Below, piece by piece: positions 58,283-64,000 of a stretch of DNA of 64,000 bases. The number at the start of each line of letters is the position of its first letter. Within the stretch, counting starts at the first letter, position 1. A program made the translations under genes and the position numbers. The stretch covers positions 1,116,001 to 1,180,000 of the forward strand of contig NZ_CP049272.1 of assembly GCF_003048775.2 (NCBI RefSeq), written 5' to 3'. This DNA comes from Campylobacter concisus (GTDB taxonomy: Bacteria; Campylobacterota; Campylobacteria; Campylobacterales; Campylobacteraceae). The notes beneath the pieces are model-generated. The model searched no databases. It was not told the origin of the DNA and saw nothing but the letters and a program-made list of their open reading frames with translations.

Positions 58283-59303
58283 AGTGAACAGATATCTTTT
58301 GTTTAACTTCATAGGGACTTTTGCGTCGCTATTTAGTACGCTTTTTTTGATCATGTCGATCGTATTTTTCATCCAGATCGCGCGCATCACTTCTTACATT
58401 GAGATCAGCTTTGGCGAGCTTTTTAAACTCTACTCATTTATGCTTCCACGCGTACTACTTTTTGTTGTGCCTATCGCATTTTTTGTATCACTTGCGATGA
58501 CTCTTTTTAGATTATCAAAAGAGAATGAAAGTATCGTTATTTTTACGCTTGGTGGCTCACCAAATAAGATTGCTAAATTTTTCTTAATATTTTCAGCATT
58601 TTTAAGCACCGCTCTACTTGTAATCGCTACCATAATGATACCAATAGCCGCACAGCTAAATGCAAATTTTATTGATTATAAAAAGACTGTTGCAAAGCTA
58701 AATTTAAAGCCAACTCAGTTTGGACAAAAATTCTCTGACTGGATGGTCTATGTGGGTAGTGAAATGCAAGATAACAACGGCACTACTTATAAAGATATCG
58801 TGATGTTTAATCCTTACATTAAAGACTCCCAACGCTTAATCACTGCAAAAAATGCAAAGATCACTAATACAAATCAAAGCATCGAACTCTCTTTATTAGA
58901 TGGAAAAATGTATGACATAAAAGATGAAATTTATCACCAAAGTAACTTCAAATCTATGAAGATAAGGACTGCCCAAAGTGAAGAGATAAGCAATATAGGC
59001 AGTATAAAAGAGTACTGGACGGAGGCAAATAGTAGCGAAAAAAGAAGAAAAGATATTAGTACGTATGTACTTGTTGCACTATTTCCACTTGCCAGTACAC
59101 TTTTTGCTATAAGCTTTGGCATCGTTACTTATAGATATGAAAAGGGCATGGTTTATGTTGGGACATTTGGCGTTTTATTTGGGTATTTTACGCTCATAAT
59201 GCTATTTTCATCAAAGCCAGCTTTTGCGATTCCACTCATATTTTTCGTCTTTTTATTGGCAGGAATTTTACTTTTTAAAGCCAAGATCATGCGAAGATAC
59301 TAA
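58275..59303 (+). CDS. LptF/LptG family lipopolysaccharide export permease
   Basis: Inner-membrane component of the Lpt bridge that pulls lipooligosaccharide to the outer membrane, 342 residues. Three helices at each end (NRYLLFNFIGTFASLFSTLFL at the start, FALALIIMLF-type at the end) enclose a periplasmic beta domain of about 150 residues. Whether F or G cannot be told here. Overlaps the peptidase gene by eight and truA by one base (TAATG). Confidence 0.9.
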   Translation: MSRVNRYLLFNFIGTFASLFSTLFLIMSIVFFIQIARITSYIEISFGELFKLYSFMLPRVLLFVVPIAFFVSLAMTLFRLSKENESIVIFTLGGSPNKIAKFFLIFSAFLSTALLVIATIMIPIAAQLNANFIDYKKTVAKLNLKPTQFGQKFSDWMVYVGSEMQDNNGTTYKDIVMFNPYIKDSQRLITAKNAKITNTNQSIELSLLDGKMYDIKDEIYHQSNFKSMKIRTAQSEEISNIGSIKEYWTEANSSEKRRKDISTYVLVALFPLASTLFAISFGIVTYRYEKGMVYVGTFGVLFGYFTLIMLFSSKPAFAIPLIFFVFLLAGILLFKAKIMRRY

Positions 59304-60034
59304 TGAAAATCCAACTAATTTATAGCTACGATGGCTCCAAATTTCAAGGCTCGCAAACTCAACCGCATGAAAATGGCGTAGAAGATGAGCTTTCGCGTGC
59401 CCTAGCTCACGTCGGAATATTTGAAAAAATAGTCTCTAGCTCACGTACAGACAAAAACGTCCATGCGATCAATCAAAGCTCAAGCGTAATTTGTGGCGAT
59501 CATTTTAAAAATTTAGAGCATCTAAAAGAGCTAATCAACCGCCATGCTCATCCAAATATTCATATAAAACGTATAAATTTAGTTGATGAAAATTTTCAAG
59601 CAAGATTTGACGCCGTAGCAAGGTCTTATAGATACATTATAGATCACGGAAAATTTGATGTTTTTGGCTCAAACTATAAAGTCTTTTTGCCAAAATTTGA
59701 TATCAAAAAAGCAAATGAAATTTTATCTAATTTTGTTGGTGAGCATGATTTTAGCTCCTATATGAAAACAGGAAGTGATACAAAAAGCCCAGTGCGAGAA
59801 ATTTTTAAGGCATTTTGTTATGAATACAAAAACCAAACTATCATCGTTTTTAAAGCGAATGGCTTTTTGCGCGCTCAAGTACGGCTTATGGTTGCAAATC
59901 TACTTAAAGCTTTGAGTATCAAAAATGGTAGTGAGCTCATCAATGCTTCGCTTAATGGATGCTCTGCCCTAACTCGTATCCCAGCTCCAGCTGAAGGGCT
60001 TTATCTAAATAGAGTTTTTTATAAATTTAACTAG
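59303..60034 (+). CDS. truA: tRNA pseudouridine(38-40) synthase
   Basis: Converts uridine 38-40 in tRNA anticodon arms, 243 residues. Catalytic Asp50 in SSRTDKNVHAINQ (usual form RTDKGVHA). YRYIIDHG, HDFSSYMKTGSDTKSPVREI and FLRAQVRLMVANLL follow. Last gene of the glmU run. Confidence 0.95.
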   Translation: MKIQLIYSYDGSKFQGSQTQPHENGVEDELSRALAHVGIFEKIVSSSRTDKNVHAINQSSSVICGDHFKNLEHLKELINRHAHPNIHIKRINLVDENFQARFDAVARSYRYIIDHGKFDVFGSNYKVFLPKFDIKKANEILSNFVGEHDFSSYMKTGSDTKSPVREIFKAFCYEYKNQTIIVFKANGFLRAQVRLMVANLLKALSIKNGSELINASLNGCSALTRIPAPAEGLYLNRVFYKFN

Positions 60035-60145
60035 GTTTTTAGAATATTCAATAGTAAGCTTATTTAAAATATTAAATAGAAAATCTTATAAGTTAAGATT
60101 CTTAGCTAGTTTACACACTCTCCTACTTTCTTAACCACCCCCCTC

Positions 60146-60226
60146 CTAAAAGCACAAGAAGCTTTAGAGGATAGTTTAAGAAGCATTACTTTACAAGATC
60201 TATTAGATGAACTTATTAATTTGTAA
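60146..60226 (+). pseudogene. C-terminal remnant of an unidentified gene
   Basis: Open without a start and ending LQDLLDELINL then TAA; the peptide KAQEALEDSLRSITLQ looks like real helical protein. The frame is open 57 bases further up to a TAG, across the C6 run, but no start or ribosome binding site exists. Probably the tail of a lost gene. Confidence 0.4.
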
Positions 60227-60302
60227 ACTTAAAAAGTAAGCAGATTAAGTTATAAGATTTAAAAAGTAGGCTGATATATAAAAAATCAATCTATTTTATT
60301 TA

Positions 60303-60325
60303 TTAGGAACGCTATGCGCTCCTAA
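60303..60325. terminator. terminator, usable on both strands
   Basis: TTAGGAACGC / GCGCTCCTAA with a TAT loop and one mismatch, followed by CTATTTTTATG on the plus strand. Between truA and the convergent comEA-like gene. Confidence 0.7.
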
Positions 60326-60375
60326 CTATTTTTATGTATCTTTATGTAGGAATTTTTATAAATTTCTAGATTTTA

Positions 60376-60819
60376 TTACTCTTTGCTTTTCTCTTTTTTA
60401 GCTTTACTCTTTTGTGCTTTATCTTTTAGCTTTTCTTTCTTATCTTTTATCTCTTTTATACTATCGTCTTTAACACTATCTTTTTTCTCTTTTACTTCAT
60501 CACTCTTTTTACTTGCTTTTTCTTTTATCTCATCTTTTTTAGATTTTATTTTTGATTTTGTGTCATCTATCTTTGTAGTGCCTGATACTGATATATCTGA
60601 TTTTAAATTTTCAAATGTCTTGTCGCCTATACCATTTACATTTTTTATGTCTTCTATTGAGTTAAATTTATTCGCTTTTCTATACTCTATTATTGCATCT
60701 GCCTTTGAAGATCCTATACCATCTAAACTCATTAACTCTTCTTTTGTGGCGGTGTTTAAATTTATGGCTGCTAGTAATGTAGAAGCTGCTGCTAATAGTG
60801 AGAATATAATCTTTTTCAT
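60376..60819 (-). CDS. ComEA-like helix-hairpin-helix DNA-binding protein with lysine-rich tail
   Basis: Periplasmic double-stranded-DNA receptor of natural transformation. Start set at 60819 (AAGGA six bases before, signal peptide MKKIIFSLLAAASTLLAA); the longer frame to 60888 would hide the signal. Mature residues 20-80 form two HhH motifs (SLDGIGSSKADAIIEYR and NVNGIGDKTFENLKSD), as in ComEA and C. jejuni Cj0011c. The last 65 residues are an almost pure Lys/Glu/Asp/Ser tail (KSKIKSKKDEIKEKA...), which ordinary ComEA lacks. 147 residues in all. Confidence 0.87.
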   Translation of the reverse strand: MKKIIFSLLAAASTLLAAINLNTATKEELMSLDGIGSSKADAIIEYRKANKFNSIEDIKNVNGIGDKTFENLKSDISVSGTTKIDDTKSKIKSKKDEIKEKASKKSDEVKEKKDSVKDDSIKEIKDKKEKLKDKAQKSKAKKEKSKE

Positions 60820-61043
60820 TTTTGTCCTTTTTGGGTAAATTTGGGTTTGGAGTCTATCATATTTGGTGTTTTTAGTCAATACTCGCATAAAAGAGCATAA
60901 GCTAAAAGATATTTATAAACATAGAGATAAAAAGTCTGATTATTTAAAAAATAAATAAATATAAGATTTGATATTTTGTTATAAATTAAGAAATAATATT
61001 TTAAAAGATAATTGTTTAGACAAAGAAGATTAAAAATTAACAA

Positions 61044-61163
61044 AGCCCGCAACGACCTACTTTTCCAACATCCCAGTAAGGGAGAGTATCATCAGCCAGG
61101 ACGAGCTTAGCTTCTTGGTTCGAGATGGAGCAAGGCGTTTCCTCGTCTGTATAGTCACGGGCA
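61044..61163 (-). rRNA. rrf: 5S ribosomal RNA
   Basis: About 120 nt. Ends pair as helix I (TGCCCGTGAC with the GTTGCGGGC end). Internal CCATCTCGAACCAAGAAGCTAAG is the conserved loop B/C sequence of 5S rRNA. It follows 23S by about 130 bp. Ends are estimated from pairing, not mapped. Confidence 0.93.
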
Positions 61164-61292
61164 GTGTTAAATAAAAGATATATTAGATAAATCTCTTATT
61201 TAACACTACTTGATAAAGTTAAAAGTCATAAACAAAGTTTTGCAAAAACATATCTTATTAAGTTTTTATCCTTAACAAGGAAGTGATGCTTA

Positions 61293-64000
<2,708 letters not shown>

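Larger units (their letters stand above)
60035..60375. other. gene-free stretch with a gene-end remnant
   Basis: About 341 bp. It holds the short remnant at 60146-60226, a run of six C at 60138-60143, a weak inverted repeat AATCTTA/TAAGATT near 60085, and the terminator at 60303. The rest is AT-rich and I see nothing else. Confidence 0.6.

Overview
The window is low-GC DNA from an epsilonproteobacterium, very probably Campylobacter and most like the C. concisus group. This rests on gene content and order rather than a database search. The signs are a CjaA-type cystine/amino-acid-binding lipoprotein, the block glmU-coaBC-conserved protein-uppS-prepilin peptidase-LptF/G-truA, the block uvrB-two small proteins-pseudopilin-priA, CxxC-rich PriA, short ComEC, and a 23S/5S rRNA pair of Campylobacter type. 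Genes are densely packed, with many 1-14 bp overlaps and several TTG or GTG starts.

Layout. 1-7.2 kb (minus): a BCCT betaine/choline transporter cut by the left edge, two paralogous DKNYY-repeat membrane proteins, a small membrane protein and an ABC-F ATPase. 7.3-9.8 kb (plus): MATE exporter, YgjP-like zinc peptidase, cysteine-paired Sel1 protein. 10-13.1 kb (minus): a TAXI-type TRAP transporter. 13.4-16.6 kb (plus): pstSCAB phosphate uptake. 16.6-19.7 kb (minus): an agmatine-to-putrescine operon (aguA, aguB) that encloses a CDF cation transporter. 19.8-22.8 kb (plus): a polar amino-acid ABC transporter ending in cjaA. 23.2-26.9 kb (minus): phosphomannomutase/phosphoglucomutase, then groES-ydhR-groEL under a CIRCE operator. 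27.1-32.2 kb (plus): an AsmA/TamB-like protein, a decayed MFS gene and an unrecognised internally duplicated membrane protein. 32.24-32.84 kb holds diverged intergenic repeats. 32.8-44.1 kb: uvrB (minus), then two small proteins, a pseudopilin, priA, an MBOAT O-acyltransferase, its SGNH-type partner, ispG, dnaB and comEC. 44.1-53.5 kb (minus): motA-motB-fliP running without a gap into a TolC-adaptor-RND-TolC-EamA cluster. 53.7-60.0 kb (plus): glmU to truA. 60.4 kb: a ComEA-like protein with a lysine-rich tail. 61.0-64.0 kb (minus): 5S and partial 23S rRNA.

The strongest unusual signal is a run of ten G inside the MBOAT gene (38165-38174). It puts the two halves of a well-conserved protein in different frames; nine G would restore one continuous protein. 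With the SGNH-type gene that follows, this looks like a phase-variable surface O-acylation system read here in the OFF state. Other points worth a second look are the repeat family at 32.3-32.8 kb, whose hairpin shows compensatory changes between copies, the YdhR gene between groES and groEL, the fusion of flagellar and efflux genes into one transcription unit, and competence or pseudopilus parts scattered through the window. I see no CRISPR array, insertion sequence, prophage or tRNA gene.
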